Position numbers and translations under genes: made by a program
Shown here: piece by piece, positions 16,777 through 25,601 of the stretch
How positions within the stretch are numbered: position 1 is the first letter of the stretch
Layout of the letters: every line of letters begins with the position of its first letter
The notes under the pieces: model-generated
The model's database searches: none
The model's input: the letters and a program-made list of their open reading frames with translations, nothing else
What the model was told of the DNA's origin: nothing
Source of the DNA: Aquimarina longa SW024
GTDB lineage: Bacteria > Bacteroidota > Bacteroidia > Flavobacteriales > Flavobacteriaceae
NCBI RefSeq assembly: GCF_001401755.1
Contig: NZ_KQ474108.1
Location: 18,158-52,026 of the forward strand
Length of the DNA: 33,869 nt
Direction of reading: 5' to 3'

Positions 16777-17724
16777 ATGAAAAAAAATATTTTCAAAGCA
16801 ATTATAGTAATCCTAATTAGTGCTTGTAGTACTAATACTTCAAATACTCCAGATAAAAACGCACCCGTATCTGCCGAAAATCTAGTGAAAATTTCTTCTA
16901 TCGAAGAAAAAATAGCCAATCTCAAAGATTCAAAAAATAAAGAGATTATCGTGGTTGCTCATCGTGGAGATTGGAGAAATGCACCTGAGAACTCTTTGAA
17001 AGCTATAGCAAACTGTATCAAAATGGGAGTGGATATGGTAGAAATAGATATTAGAGAAACTAAAGACGGACATCTGGTAGTTATGCATGATGAAACCATA
17101 GATAGAACAACTACAGGAAAGGGGTTTGTTAAAGATTGGACTTTGGATAGTTTAAAGACATTGCAACTAATAGATGGGTTAAGAATTCCTACTGCACATA
17201 AAATACCAACACTAGAAGAAGCTTTGCTAGTTGCAAAAGATAAAATTTTGATCAATCTGGATAAAAGCTACTCTATTTTTGATAAATGCTACGAGGTAAT
17301 AAAAAAAACAGGAACACTGAACCAAGTAGTGATCAAAGGTGTTAAAAAACGAGAAGAAGTCGAAGGTGAATTTGGAGAATACTTAGACAAAGTTTTCTTT
17401 ATGCCAATCATCCCCTTACCTAACCCACAAAGTCAGGAAATTGTAGATGATTATTTAAAGCATCACGTACCTGTCGCTTTTGAATTTGTAGTCCCGCAAG
17501 ACACCTTAAAAATCATAACTTATTTTGATGACATTCGTGCCAAAGGGTCTAGCGTATGGGTAAATTCTCTCTGGTCTCATCATAATGGGGGGCATGATGA
17601 TGAAAAAGCAGTAGAAGATATTGACACCTATAAATGGTATGTAGATCATAACGTTGATATTATTCAGACAGACAGACCTGCATTATTACTAGAATATTTA
17701 AGAAGTGTCGGACTGCATAAATAG
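16777..17724 (+). CDS. Glycerophosphodiester phosphodiesterase, lipoprotein
   Basis: A 315-residue member of the GDPD family, which hydrolyses glycerophosphodiesters to glycerol-3-phosphate and an alcohol. The start at 16777 gives a lipoprotein signal with Cys17 in ILISACS, so it is anchored in a membrane on the periplasmic or outer face. Catalytic residues are visible: His62-Arg63 in AHRGDWRNAPENS, Glu89 and Asp91 in MVEIDIRETKDG (metal ligands) and His104 in VVMHDETIDRTT. The final block HNVDIIQTDRPALLLEYL is the expected closing strand of the TIM barrel. It is a paralogue of the next gene, 108 bp away. Its product glycerol-3-phosphate would be taken up by the OPA transporter encoded at 18810-20117. 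Confidence 0.92.
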   Translation: MKKNIFKAIIVILISACSTNTSNTPDKNAPVSAENLVKISSIEEKIANLKDSKNKEIIVVAHRGDWRNAPENSLKAIANCIKMGVDMVEIDIRETKDGHLVVMHDETIDRTTTGKGFVKDWTLDSLKTLQLIDGLRIPTAHKIPTLEEALLVAKDKILINLDKSYSIFDKCYEVIKKTGTLNQVVIKGVKKREEVEGEFGEYLDKVFFMPIIPLPNPQSQEIVDDYLKHHVPVAFEFVVPQDTLKIITYFDDIRAKGSSVWVNSLWSHHNGGHDDEKAVEDIDTYKWYVDHNVDIIQTDRPALLLEYLRSVGLHK

Positions 17725-17831
17725 AGTGGTCATACTCGTATAAGCCTATAATAGCTACACCTCAAATCCAAATTGATACAGAAAAACTACAAAATTTAAT
17801 CCTAGATATTAATCCTTTAAAAGCAATTTTA

Positions 17832-18767
17832 ATGAAAAAAATACTGATATACTGTCTTAATCTTTTTGTATTTGCCGGGTATTTTGCAGATGCTACCGCA
17901 CAAGAAAAAATTAATAGTATCCCTTCTAAAACTACAACAATACTAAAACAGTTAAAAAACCCAGGAAAAAATCATGTTCTGGTAGTTTCTCATAGAGGAG
18001 ACTGGAGGTATGCACCAGAAAATAGCCTAAAAGCGATTGAAAGATGTATAGACCTAGGGGTAGATATTGTAGAAATCGACGTGAGACTTACCAAAGACAA
18101 GTATTTAGTACTAATGCATGATGCCACTGTAGATCGTACTACAGATGGAAGCGGAAAAGTAAGTGATTTTACTTTGGCAGAAATAAAAAAACTACGTCTC
18201 AAAAATGCCTGTGGGATAAGAGGCTCATCACAGCAGGTTCCTACTTTAGAAGAAGTAATGTTCTTAACCAAAGATAAGATCATGGTTAATCTGGATAAAG
18301 TAGAAGGAGCAACAGTACAAGAAGCATATAATGTGCTAAAAAAAACCAAAACCGTTGATCAAGCTATTTTTAAAGGTCGAAAAACCGCAAAATTTATGAT
18401 AGACAAATATGGTAGCCTAATGGATTCTATTATTTATATGCCTATTGTTTTGTATGACCTTAAGAATCCTTCAAAATTTATTTCAGATTATAAAAAAACC
18501 CTTGCCCCTATTGCATATGAGATGCTTTTTGATTCAGAAACTTCTCAAAACCTAAAAGAAATCAAAAAATTGAATGAAGAACATACTACAGTACTCAATA
18601 TTGCATTATGGGATGAACTTTGCGCAGGATATACTGATGAAAAAATGTTGCTTCAGGGCCCTGATGCTTCATGGGGGTGGTTAATTAATAATGGAGCAAA
18701 TGCAATAATGACAGATCGGCCCGAAGCCTTATTAAAATATGTAAGACAGAAAAAATTGCATGATTAA
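17832..18767 (+). CDS. Glycerophosphodiester phosphodiesterase, secreted
   Basis: A 311-residue GDPD-family enzyme with a Sec signal peptide (hydrophobic residues about 4-18, cleavage near ATAQ at 21-24) and no lipobox, so probably soluble in the periplasm. Catalytic blocks match its neighbour: His54-Arg55 in SHRGDWRYAPENS, Glu81 and Asp83 in IVEIDVRLTKDK, His96 in VLMHDATVDRTTDG, and the closing NGANAIMTDRPEALLKYV. The two copies differ most in the middle of the barrel, where substrate choice is expected, so they may handle different alcohols or different chain positions. It lies 42 bp before the OPA transporter gene, which argues for one transcript. Confidence 0.92.
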   Translation: MKKILIYCLNLFVFAGYFADATAQEKINSIPSKTTTILKQLKNPGKNHVLVVSHRGDWRYAPENSLKAIERCIDLGVDIVEIDVRLTKDKYLVLMHDATVDRTTDGSGKVSDFTLAEIKKLRLKNACGIRGSSQQVPTLEEVMFLTKDKIMVNLDKVEGATVQEAYNVLKKTKTVDQAIFKGRKTAKFMIDKYGSLMDSIIYMPIVLYDLKNPSKFISDYKKTLAPIAYEMLFDSETSQNLKEIKKLNEEHTTVLNIALWDELCAGYTDEKMLLQGPDASWGWLINNGANAIMTDRPEALLKYVRQKKLHD

Positions 18768-18809
18768 TAGTAGCAATAGTGCTTTTTAATATTTTAATCC
18801 CTAAATAAT

Positions 18810-20117
18810 ATGCTAGTTAATTTTTTTCGAAAATCAAATGCTATAGATATAAAGGGTTCTATAGAGACTCAAAAAAAGTATTATAAGAATTTAAAATGGC
18901 AAGTGTTTATATCTGCTACGCTCGGTTATGGTTTATACTACGTATGCCGTTTGAGTCTTAATGTGGTTAAGAAACCAATAGTCGATGCAGGTTTATTAAC
19001 AGAATCACAATTAGGAATCATAGGGTCCGCACTATTTTTTTCATATGCTGTAGGCAAATTAATCAATGGCTTTTTGGCAGACCATAGCAATATACAACGC
19101 TTTATGTCTATAGGGCTCTTAATTTCGGCTTTGGCAAACCTTATAATGGGGTTTACAAGTAGTTTTTTCTTTTTTGCTATTTGTTGGGGAGTAAATGGTT
19201 GGGTGCAATCTATGGGGGCTCCATCTAGTATAGTATCATTATCAAGATGGTATACTGATAAAGAACGTGGTAGTTTTTATGGATTTTGGAGTACAAGTCA
19301 TAATATCGGCGAGGCGTTAACATATGTTTTAACCGCAGTGGTGGCTTCTTATTTTGGATGGCAATGGGGTTTTAGAGCTGCAGCTATAGCTGGGCTATTA
19401 GGTTGTCTTATCATCGCATTATTTTTTCATGACACTCCCGAAAGTAAAGGGTTACATCCTATAAATAAAGATTTTAGAAAGAAAAAAACATCTACATGGA
19501 GTGAACAAAAAAGTGTCTTAAAAAACCCATATATATGGGTATTAGCCTTGTCAAGTGCATGTATGTATATCTCTCGCTATGCAGTAAATAGCTGGGGGCC
19601 TTATTATTTTGAAACGGCAAAAGGGTATTCGCTGACTCAAGCAAATACATTAGTCGCTATTAGTGCCATATGTGGTATTATCGGGACTGCTACTTCTGGA
19701 TATGTATCAGATACATTTTTTAAAGGACGAAGAAACATGCCAGCATTAATTTTTGGTATAATGAATGTTTTTGCTCTTGCGCTCTTTTTACTAGGTCCTA
19801 AAAATGTTTGGTGGCTGGATGCTATTAGTATGGTAATTTTTGGCTTGGCTATAGGAGCTCTTATATGCTATCTCGGAGGGTTAATGGCCGTAGACATCGC
19901 TCCCAAACAAGCATCTGGCGCTGCACTCGGTATTATTGGAGTAATGAGTTATGCCGCAGCAGGAATTCAAGATATAGCAAGTGGTTATTTAATAGAACGT
20001 AATAAATCAATTGTAGATGGAGAAACCATCTATAATTTTGAAACAATCACCATATTTTGGATAGGCGCAGCCATACTATCTGTCATTTTAGCACTATTTA
20101 CATGGAAAAAAACGTAA
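18810..20117 (+). CDS. Organophosphate:phosphate antiporter (GlpT/UhpT-like, OPA family of MFS)
   Basis: A 435-residue inner-membrane transporter with 12 predicted helices. In the first helix YGLYYVCRLSL places Arg47 where E. coli GlpT has Arg45, and in the seventh helix YISRYAVNSWGPYYF places Arg256 where GlpT has Arg269 (context RYGILDWSP). These two arginines bind the phosphate group in GlpT and UhpT, so an organophosphate substrate is well supported. The GDPDs just upstream make glycerol-3-phosphate the best guess, exchanged for inorganic phosphate; hexose-phosphate is the alternative. It belongs to a tight plus-strand run with the upstream and downstream genes (42 and 53 bp gaps). Confidence 0.9.
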   Translation: MLVNFFRKSNAIDIKGSIETQKKYYKNLKWQVFISATLGYGLYYVCRLSLNVVKKPIVDAGLLTESQLGIIGSALFFSYAVGKLINGFLADHSNIQRFMSIGLLISALANLIMGFTSSFFFFAICWGVNGWVQSMGAPSSIVSLSRWYTDKERGSFYGFWSTSHNIGEALTYVLTAVVASYFGWQWGFRAAAIAGLLGCLIIALFFHDTPESKGLHPINKDFRKKKTSTWSEQKSVLKNPYIWVLALSSACMYISRYAVNSWGPYYFETAKGYSLTQANTLVAISAICGIIGTATSGYVSDTFFKGRRNMPALIFGIMNVFALALFLLGPKNVWWLDAISMVIFGLAIGALICYLGGLMAVDIAPKQASGAALGIIGVMSYAAAGIQDIASGYLIERNKSIVDGETIYNFETITIFWIGAAILSVILALFTWKKT

Positions 20118-20170
20118 CTATTTCTTCTTAAAATAAAAAACAAACCAACCTAATGTAATACTAATATACT

Positions 20171-21751
20171 ATGCAATTCATCACATTTATAGGATTCACA
20201 ATACTGGTAGCACTTATATCCTTTTTTAAAAGTAGAAAAACTAATGAGTATACATCAGATGGGTATTTTCTGGGAGGCAGAAGTTTAACAGGTTTTGTTA
20301 TTGCAGGGTCCTTATTATTAACCAATTTATCTACAGAACAAATTGTGGGCTTAAATGGAGCTGCTTATAAAGAAGGTATTTTGGTTATGGCATGGGAAAC
20401 CTTGGCTGCAATTGCTATGGTAGTGACCGCTATTTTTTTACTGCCAAAATATTTAAAAGGAGGAATTATTACCATCCCTCAATTCTTAGAGCAGCGTTAT
20501 GATAAAAAAACGAAGGCAATCGCATCGGGTCTTTTTTTAAGTGGTTATGCTATTGTATTATTACCTATAGTTTTATATTCTGGAGCATTAGCTATAAATA
20601 CCATGTTTAATGTTCCTGAGATATTTGGCATCAGCAATACTATAGCACTTTGGATTACAGTTTTAGGAATAGGGTTTATAGGGTCGATATATGCCGTTTT
20701 TGGAGGATTAAAAGCTGTAGCTATCTCAGATACAGTAAATGCCATTGGTTTACTCATAGGCGGTTTACTCGTTCCCGTTTTTGGTTTAATGGCAATAGGT
20801 AATGGTGATATTATAGAAGGTGTTTCAACTTTGATAGAAACGAATCCAGAGAAATTCAAGTCTTTGGGAGGTGCTAAATCTTCTATTCCTATCGGCACTA
20901 TCTTTACAGGAATGATGCTGGTACAACTTTTTTATTGGGGGACAAATCAAGCAATAATTCAACGTGCTTTAGCTGCCAAAAACTTAAAAGAAGGTCAGAA
21001 AGGGTTATTACTGGCATCTTTTATTAAAATACTGGGTCCTCTACTTGTAGTGTTACCAGGGGTTATAGCTTTTCATATGTTTGGTGATACTCTTGATGAT
21101 CCTGATCAGGCATATCCCATGCTGGTTTCAAAAGTTCTTCCAAAAGTATTCATAGGATTCTTTGCTGCGGTTTTACTAGGTGCTGTTTTAAGTTCTTTTA
21201 ATTCTGCTTTGAATAGCTCTGTTACCTTATTCGGAATTGATATTTTCAAATCTTATATAAAACAGAACGCTTCTGAGAAAGAGATTGTAATTGCAGGAAA
21301 ACGTTTTGGAATCCTATTAGCTGTCATTTCTATGGGTATCGCTCCTCTTATAGCATTTGCACCAGATGGGTTATTTGGATATTTACAAAAAGTAAATGGT
21401 TGCTATAGTATACCTATATTAACTATAATTATAGTAGGTTACGCAACTAAATACATCCCTGCAATAGCAGCAAAAATTGCAATTATATCTGGCGCTGTAT
21501 TGTATATCCTTTACATCATATTAGATGAATTTATATTTGTAGATAAGTTTCCGCATTTTTTACATATGATGGCTATTTTATTTGTTGTTAATATAATCAT
21601 TATGTTAATAGTAGGAAGAATTAAGCCACGTACTCAGGCATATGAACAAAAACATACGAAACAAGTTGATATTACTCCTTGGAAATACTTAAATTTAGCT
21701 AGTATAATTATTTGTGTAGTAGTAGTAAGTATCTATATATACTTTGCCTAA
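20171..21751 (+). CDS. Sodium:sugar symporter, vSGLT-like (SSS family)
   Basis: A 526-residue inner-membrane protein with about 13-14 helices. It closely resembles the Vibrio galactose/sodium symporter vSGLT: NLSTEQIVGLNGAAYKEG in the first part, AWETLAA with the sugar-contacting Glu, the sequence FYWGTNQAIIQRALAAKN (gate Tyr and neighbours of the sugar site), and FIKILGPLLVVLPG. The neighbouring galT gene makes galactose or a galactose-containing sugar the likely substrate. This assignment rests on motif recall, not on an alignment. The stop codon overlaps the start of a 30-codon ORF (TAATG), and galT follows. Confidence 0.88.
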   Translation: MQFITFIGFTILVALISFFKSRKTNEYTSDGYFLGGRSLTGFVIAGSLLLTNLSTEQIVGLNGAAYKEGILVMAWETLAAIAMVVTAIFLLPKYLKGGIITIPQFLEQRYDKKTKAIASGLFLSGYAIVLLPIVLYSGALAINTMFNVPEIFGISNTIALWITVLGIGFIGSIYAVFGGLKAVAISDTVNAIGLLIGGLLVPVFGLMAIGNGDIIEGVSTLIETNPEKFKSLGGAKSSIPIGTIFTGMMLVQLFYWGTNQAIIQRALAAKNLKEGQKGLLLASFIKILGPLLVVLPGVIAFHMFGDTLDDPDQAYPMLVSKVLPKVFIGFFAAVLLGAVLSSFNSALNSSVTLFGIDIFKSYIKQNASEKEIVIAGKRFGILLAVISMGIAPLIAFAPDGLFGYLQKVNGCYSIPILTIIIVGYATKYIPAIAAKIAIISGAVLYILYIILDEFIFVDKFPHFLHMMAILFVVNIIIMLIVGRIKPRTQAYEQKHTKQVDITPWKYLNLASIIICVVVVSIYIYFA

Positions 21752-21843
21752 TGGATACGAATTTTAACCAACAACCTCAAAAAAACCGATTAGGTGCATT
21801 TCTAAAAAACATTTCTATTTTAAAACAAGTTCTGGAGAAATAA
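21751..21843 (+). CDS. Small 30-residue ORF coupled to the symporter and galT
   Basis: A 30-codon frame with ATG overlapping the symporter stop by one base (TAATG) and ending 7 bp before the galT ATG. The peptide has a polar first half rich in Asn and Gln (MDTNFNQQPQKNRLG) and a second half that could form an amphipathic helix (AFLKNISILKQVLEK). There is no signal peptide or transmembrane helix. Tight coupling on both sides is the only evidence that it is translated. It may be a small partner of the symporter, or simply a translated spacer that couples galT to it. I recognise no family. Confidence 0.4.
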   Translation: MDTNFNQQPQKNRLGAFLKNISILKQVLEK

Positions 21844-21850
21844 TCAGATT

Positions 21851-22867
21851 ATGGATTTACTTAAAAAACAGTCACACCTCAGAAAAAATCTATTAACAGG
21901 AGAATACGTTTTAGTTTCTCCGCATAGAATGAATAGACCTTGGCAAGGACAAGAAGAAACAATTCATAATATCAAGAGACCTGAGTATGATAATAATTGT
22001 TATTTATGCCCTGGGAATACAAGAGCAAATGGAGAAAAAAATCCAAAATATAAAAGTGCTTTTTCATTTAAAAACGATTATGCTGCGCTTCAGCAAAATA
22101 CACAAGAATTTAAGTTGGATGATGGCCTTTTTCAAGCATATAGCGAACAAGGTATTTGTAAAGTAATTTGTTTTAGCCCGGATCATTCTAAAAGCCTAGC
22201 AGATATGTCTATCGATGATATCGATACAGTTATTCAATTATGGAAAGAAGAATTTCTTTTATTAGGTACTAATGAATTTATCAATTATGTACAAATATTC
22301 GAAAATAAAGGAACAGTAATGGGATGTAGTAACCCCCACCCCCACGGACAAATATGGAGTCAGTCTTCTATCCCAGATGAAGTTTTAAAGAAAGATAAAG
22401 AGCAATCAAAGTACTATAAAATCAATAAAAAAACACTTTTAGAAGAATATGTGACTCAGGAGTTAATTAAAAAGGAACGTGTTATTTTTGAAAATGAATC
22501 TTTTGTAGTGGTTACACCCTTTTGGGCAGTATGGCCATTTGAAGTTATGATTGTTCCTAAGAAACCAAGTAGGGATATATCTGATTTAACAACGAAGAGT
22601 TCTAGGTTATTTGCAGAATCAATTTCGGTACTAACCAAAGCATACGATAAACTATTTAATTGCTCTTTTCCATACTCAAGCGGTATACACCAAGCTCCTA
22701 CAAACGGGAAAAAGAATACATACTGGCACTGGCATATGAGCTTTTATCCTCCTTTATTGCGTAGTGCTACGGTAAAAAAGTTTATGGTAGGGTATGAATT
22801 GTTTGCAACTCCTCAAAGAGATATTACTGCAGAACATGCTGCAAAATTGTTAAGGGAATTGATATAA
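21851..22867 (+). CDS. galT: Galactose-1-phosphate uridylyltransferase
   Basis: A 338-residue cytoplasmic enzyme of the Leloir pathway: UDP-glucose plus galactose-1-phosphate gives glucose-1-phosphate plus UDP-galactose. The active-site block SNPHPHGQIW (about 158-167) contains the catalytic His pair; the zinc-binding CYLCPGN (about 50-56) is present, as is the C-terminal half with HQAPTNG and HWHMSFYPPLLRS. Length matches the usual 330-350 residues. No galactokinase follows, so galactose-1-phosphate must come from an enzyme encoded elsewhere. The close run with the vSGLT-like symporter supports galactose as one product of the locus. Confidence 0.95.
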   Translation: MDLLKKQSHLRKNLLTGEYVLVSPHRMNRPWQGQEETIHNIKRPEYDNNCYLCPGNTRANGEKNPKYKSAFSFKNDYAALQQNTQEFKLDDGLFQAYSEQGICKVICFSPDHSKSLADMSIDDIDTVIQLWKEEFLLLGTNEFINYVQIFENKGTVMGCSNPHPHGQIWSQSSIPDEVLKKDKEQSKYYKINKKTLLEEYVTQELIKKERVIFENESFVVVTPFWAVWPFEVMIVPKKPSRDISDLTTKSSRLFAESISVLTKAYDKLFNCSFPYSSGIHQAPTNGKKNTYWHWHMSFYPPLLRSATVKKFMVGYELFATPQRDITAEHAAKLLRELI

Positions 22868-23208
22868 TATTTTTAGGCTAAAATAAGTTCATATGTAATT
22901 AGGAATAAGTTCTTTAACAATACTTCTAGAAGAAAACCATACGGATGGAGTATTGGGTTGATTATACTATGCAATACAGACCAGCCGCCTACTACATAAA
23001 AAAATAACAGCCGTAATATGCATAGTACTTAGTTCTTTTAGAATAGAAAGATGAGTTTTTATAGATAAATAGATATGAAAAGTATATCTTATGGTTTAGC
23101 CATAATAGTAATTATGGTAATAAGGTATATGAAAATTAAGAAAAAAGCTTAATTTAGGCGCAGAAGTTCTATTGTTCTTCTTAATAATGTGATGCCAAAA
23201 TTAATGCC
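22868..23208. other. Gap between galT and the LacI-type regulator
   Basis: This 341-bp stretch has no supported gene. It contains a short imperfect hairpin (CCATAAT at 23100-23106 pairing with ATTATGG at 23111-23117) about 90 bp before the regulator start, which might be an autoregulatory site or chance. I looked for a galactokinase remnant and found none. Confidence 0.5.
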
Positions 23209-24219
23209 ATGCGGAAAAAAGTTACGCTTAAACAGCTTGCTAGAGAACTAAATCTTTCTATTTCTACGGTTTCTAAATCATTAAAAAATGATCCAGAAAT
23301 TAGCGAAAAAACAATTATTAGAGTTCATGAATTAGCGGATTTTTATAATTATAAACCAAACCCATTAGCAGTAAGTTTAAAGAGTAATAAAACCAAAACT
23401 ATTGGAGTGGTATTGCCAGAAATTCTCAATCATTTCTTTGCTAAGGCTTTATATGGGATAGAACTGGAAGCATCAAAAAATGGATATAAAATCCTAACCT
23501 GTATCACTAACGAATCTTACCAAAAAGAAGTAGAATATATAGAAATGTTAAACTATAGTAGTGTTGACGGTTTTATATTATCTCTTAGTCAAGAAACACA
23601 AGTTCTCAATGAATTTAAACATCTTAAGGAGTTAAAAAAAGATAATGTGCCAATAGTTATGTTTGATAGAGTTACAGACGAGGTAGATTGTGATAAGATA
23701 ATTGTTGATGATCAATATGCTTCAAAAACAGCAGTTGAACATCTTATTAGAGAGGGATGTAGAAAAATAGCTGTGATAACAACAATTAGTGAATTAAGTG
23801 TTGCTAAGTTACGGTTACAGGGCTCAAAAGATGCAGCTAATATTTTTGATGAGGTTTCTTTAATAGAATTACATGTAAAAGATGTTACTACTGTAGAAGA
23901 AGAAGTAGAAGATTTTTTAAAAAATAATACGATTGATGCAGTGCTCGGTTTAGATGAGACAGCTGCTTCTATTACCATCAATATGTCACATAAGTTAGGA
24001 TATAAAATCCCAGAAGATATTTCAGTTATTGGATTTACTGATGGATTACTATCTAAGCATTCCTATCCAAAACTGACTACTGTTTCTCAACACGCTGAGG
24101 ACTTAGGGGCAAGAGCAGCACAAGTTTTAATACATCAATTAGATAATTATACCGAAAATTATAAAACAAAAACAGAAGTTATTAAAACATCTCTAATCCT
24201 TAGGGATTCTAGCTGTTAA
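23209..24219 (+). CDS. LacI-family transcriptional regulator
   Basis: A 336-residue DNA-binding regulator. The N-terminal helix-turn-helix is VTLKQLARELNLSISTVSKSL (about residues 5-25) followed by the hinge helix region NYKPNPLAVSLKS; the remainder is a periplasmic-binding-protein-like sensor domain (TIGVVLPEILNHFFAKALYG, VPIVMFDRV, DAVLGLDETAASI, ISVIGFTDG). Flavobacterial members with this start (KVTLKQLA) often regulate carbohydrate loci. Its position at the end of the plus-strand run suggests it controls the symporter/galT or phosphodiesterase genes; no operator was confirmed. Confidence 0.9.
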   Translation: MRKKVTLKQLARELNLSISTVSKSLKNDPEISEKTIIRVHELADFYNYKPNPLAVSLKSNKTKTIGVVLPEILNHFFAKALYGIELEASKNGYKILTCITNESYQKEVEYIEMLNYSSVDGFILSLSQETQVLNEFKHLKELKKDNVPIVMFDRVTDEVDCDKIIVDDQYASKTAVEHLIREGCRKIAVITTISELSVAKLRLQGSKDAANIFDEVSLIELHVKDVTTVEEEVEDFLKNNTIDAVLGLDETAASITINMSHKLGYKIPEDISVIGFTDGLLSKHSYPKLTTVSQHAEDLGARAAQVLIHQLDNYTENYKTKTEVIKTSLILRDSSC

Positions 24220-24279
24220 TGCTTTATGTAATTATTGTTTTATATTAGGATATTTTTAATACATATTGATAGGTTAAAA

Positions 24280-25152
24280 TTAAAACCGACCTACAACGCC
24301 TATTTGACCAGCACCTAACTTAAGGTTCCACTTTATCTTATTTTGCTTATGCTGATATACATAACGTTCTGTCTTTTTTAAATAGTTATCGATACCATCT
24401 ACTATAACAATGCTTATTGCTATTCCTAAACCAACATCAGTAAGCCAATGCGCTCCTGCCCATAAACGAGACACAGGAGATAATAATCCAATAGCATAAA
24501 TACCACCTTTTAGATACGGATTATTAAACTGCTTACCTATTGCATAAGCAGTGGTAAATGATAATATACTATGTCCTGAAGGAAAAGAATGAAAACCAGG
24601 CTCATCAGACCAAAAATGAAAACTTAAATTTCCTTTTCCTGTGTTTGGTCTTGCACGACCAGCCAATGTTTTACTTACAGTTTGGATCAGCCCACCTGCA
24701 GTAGCAGACGCAATAAGAAGTACCCCTGTTTTTCTTATGTTCTCATTTTTTGTAAATAACCCTATAGCATACACACTAGTCGTTAGTCCATAATTAAGTA
24801 AAGGTTTTCCAAAACGAAAACCAGTTTCTTTTATTCCGTTAGGAATTTCATCACTTTGTTCTGTAAAATACGTATTCGCAGGTTTATCTACAGTCAGTAA
24901 AATACCAGTTCCGGCTAATATTCCTCCAAAAGTAATCCAATCTTTCTTCTTCCATTTAAAAGGACGAGTATAGGTGTTCTTTATCCCCTTGTATATAGAT
25001 AACCCATCATATTTTAATAATTGTAAAGTTGTAGGCTTTAATTGTGTTTTTTCAGTATTTAAAGAATCTATAGTTTTTTCAGAATTTTGCGAATGAATAG
25101 TATATGAAACAAAAACTAATAGAATAGAAATAAGAAGGGAGGTAGTAGACAT
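24280..25152 (-). CDS. PAP2-family phosphatase (exported or membrane-anchored)
   Basis: A 290-residue protein with a Sec signal peptide starting at the ATG at 25152 (MSTTSLLISILLVFVSYT); a GTG at 25173 would add seven residues. It carries the three PAP2 phosphatase motifs: KTLAGRARPNTG (Lys-x6-Arg-Pro), FPSGHSILSF (Pro-Ser-Gly-His) and SRLWAGAHWLTDVGLG (Ser-Arg-x5-His-x3-Asp). Several hydrophobic helices surround them. Such enzymes remove phosphate from phosphatidic acid, undecaprenyl pyrophosphate or similar lipids on the periplasmic side. It converges with the LacI gene (60 bp gap) and could also relate to phosphate release in the neighbouring locus, but that is unsupported. Confidence 0.9.
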   Translation of the reverse strand: MSTTSLLISILLVFVSYTIHSQNSEKTIDSLNTEKTQLKPTTLQLLKYDGLSIYKGIKNTYTRPFKWKKKDWITFGGILAGTGILLTVDKPANTYFTEQSDEIPNGIKETGFRFGKPLLNYGLTTSVYAIGLFTKNENIRKTGVLLIASATAGGLIQTVSKTLAGRARPNTGKGNLSFHFWSDEPGFHSFPSGHSILSFTTAYAIGKQFNNPYLKGGIYAIGLLSPVSRLWAGAHWLTDVGLGIAISIVIVDGIDNYLKKTERYVYQHKQNKIKWNLKLGAGQIGVVGRF

Positions 25153-25601
25153 TGTAATAAAAATTTGAATCACAAAAATACTAACTTATAGATTAAAAAT
25201 AGTTTATACTTTTATCTAATGAATAAAAAACCTAAACAATTCGTTCAGGTTTTTAAGGTTACTTTTCATAGATAAATATCAAAATATTTTTCAAAAAAAA
25301 CACTTAGTATTTATCAGAGTCATCTTGTTTTTTGATTATACAAACCTAATTCAGTTACTCTTTAATATCTATATTTTGCATTGATTTTTTAGGAAGAATT
25401 AGTGAATAAACGGTCAGAAATTTTAGAGTTGTTTCCTATTTTTTCTACTTGTAACTTTTCTCTAACCATTATTAATCAAAGTTAAAAACCCTATAGTATT
25501 AGTAATCATCATATGATTCTTGTTAAAATAATGAAAAACAGAAGAGGTAAAAAATGACCCTTTCTCTGAGTTCAATAGAAGAGTCTACGTCACTTTGTAT
25601 T
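25153..25601. other. Intergenic stretch upstream of the PAP2 gene
   Basis: No gene is supported in this 449-bp stretch. It holds the hairpin annotated at 25226-25254 and otherwise AT-rich sequence without a recognisable pattern. It presumably contains the PAP2 promoter on the minus strand. Confidence 0.5.
25226..25254. terminator. Possible bidirectional terminator hairpin
   Basis: An inverted repeat with arms AAAAAACCTAAAC-like (25226-25237) and GTTCAGGTTTTT (25243-25254), one internal mismatch, and A/T runs at both ends. It could terminate a minus-strand transcript coming from the small ORF at 25602-25814, or attenuate the PAP2 transcript. Confidence 0.5.

Noticed and set aside
22868..23208. 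galK remnant after galT
   Set aside because: No stretch resembles galactokinase motifs in any frame that I could read.
3974..24219. Idea that the glycerophosphodiester locus acts on arsenosugar glycerophosphates made by the neighbouring cluster
   Set aside because: Attractive because arsenosugars can carry glycerophosphate, but the loci are separated by a 1.2-kb repeat-rich gap, lie on opposite strands, and nothing in the sequence links them.
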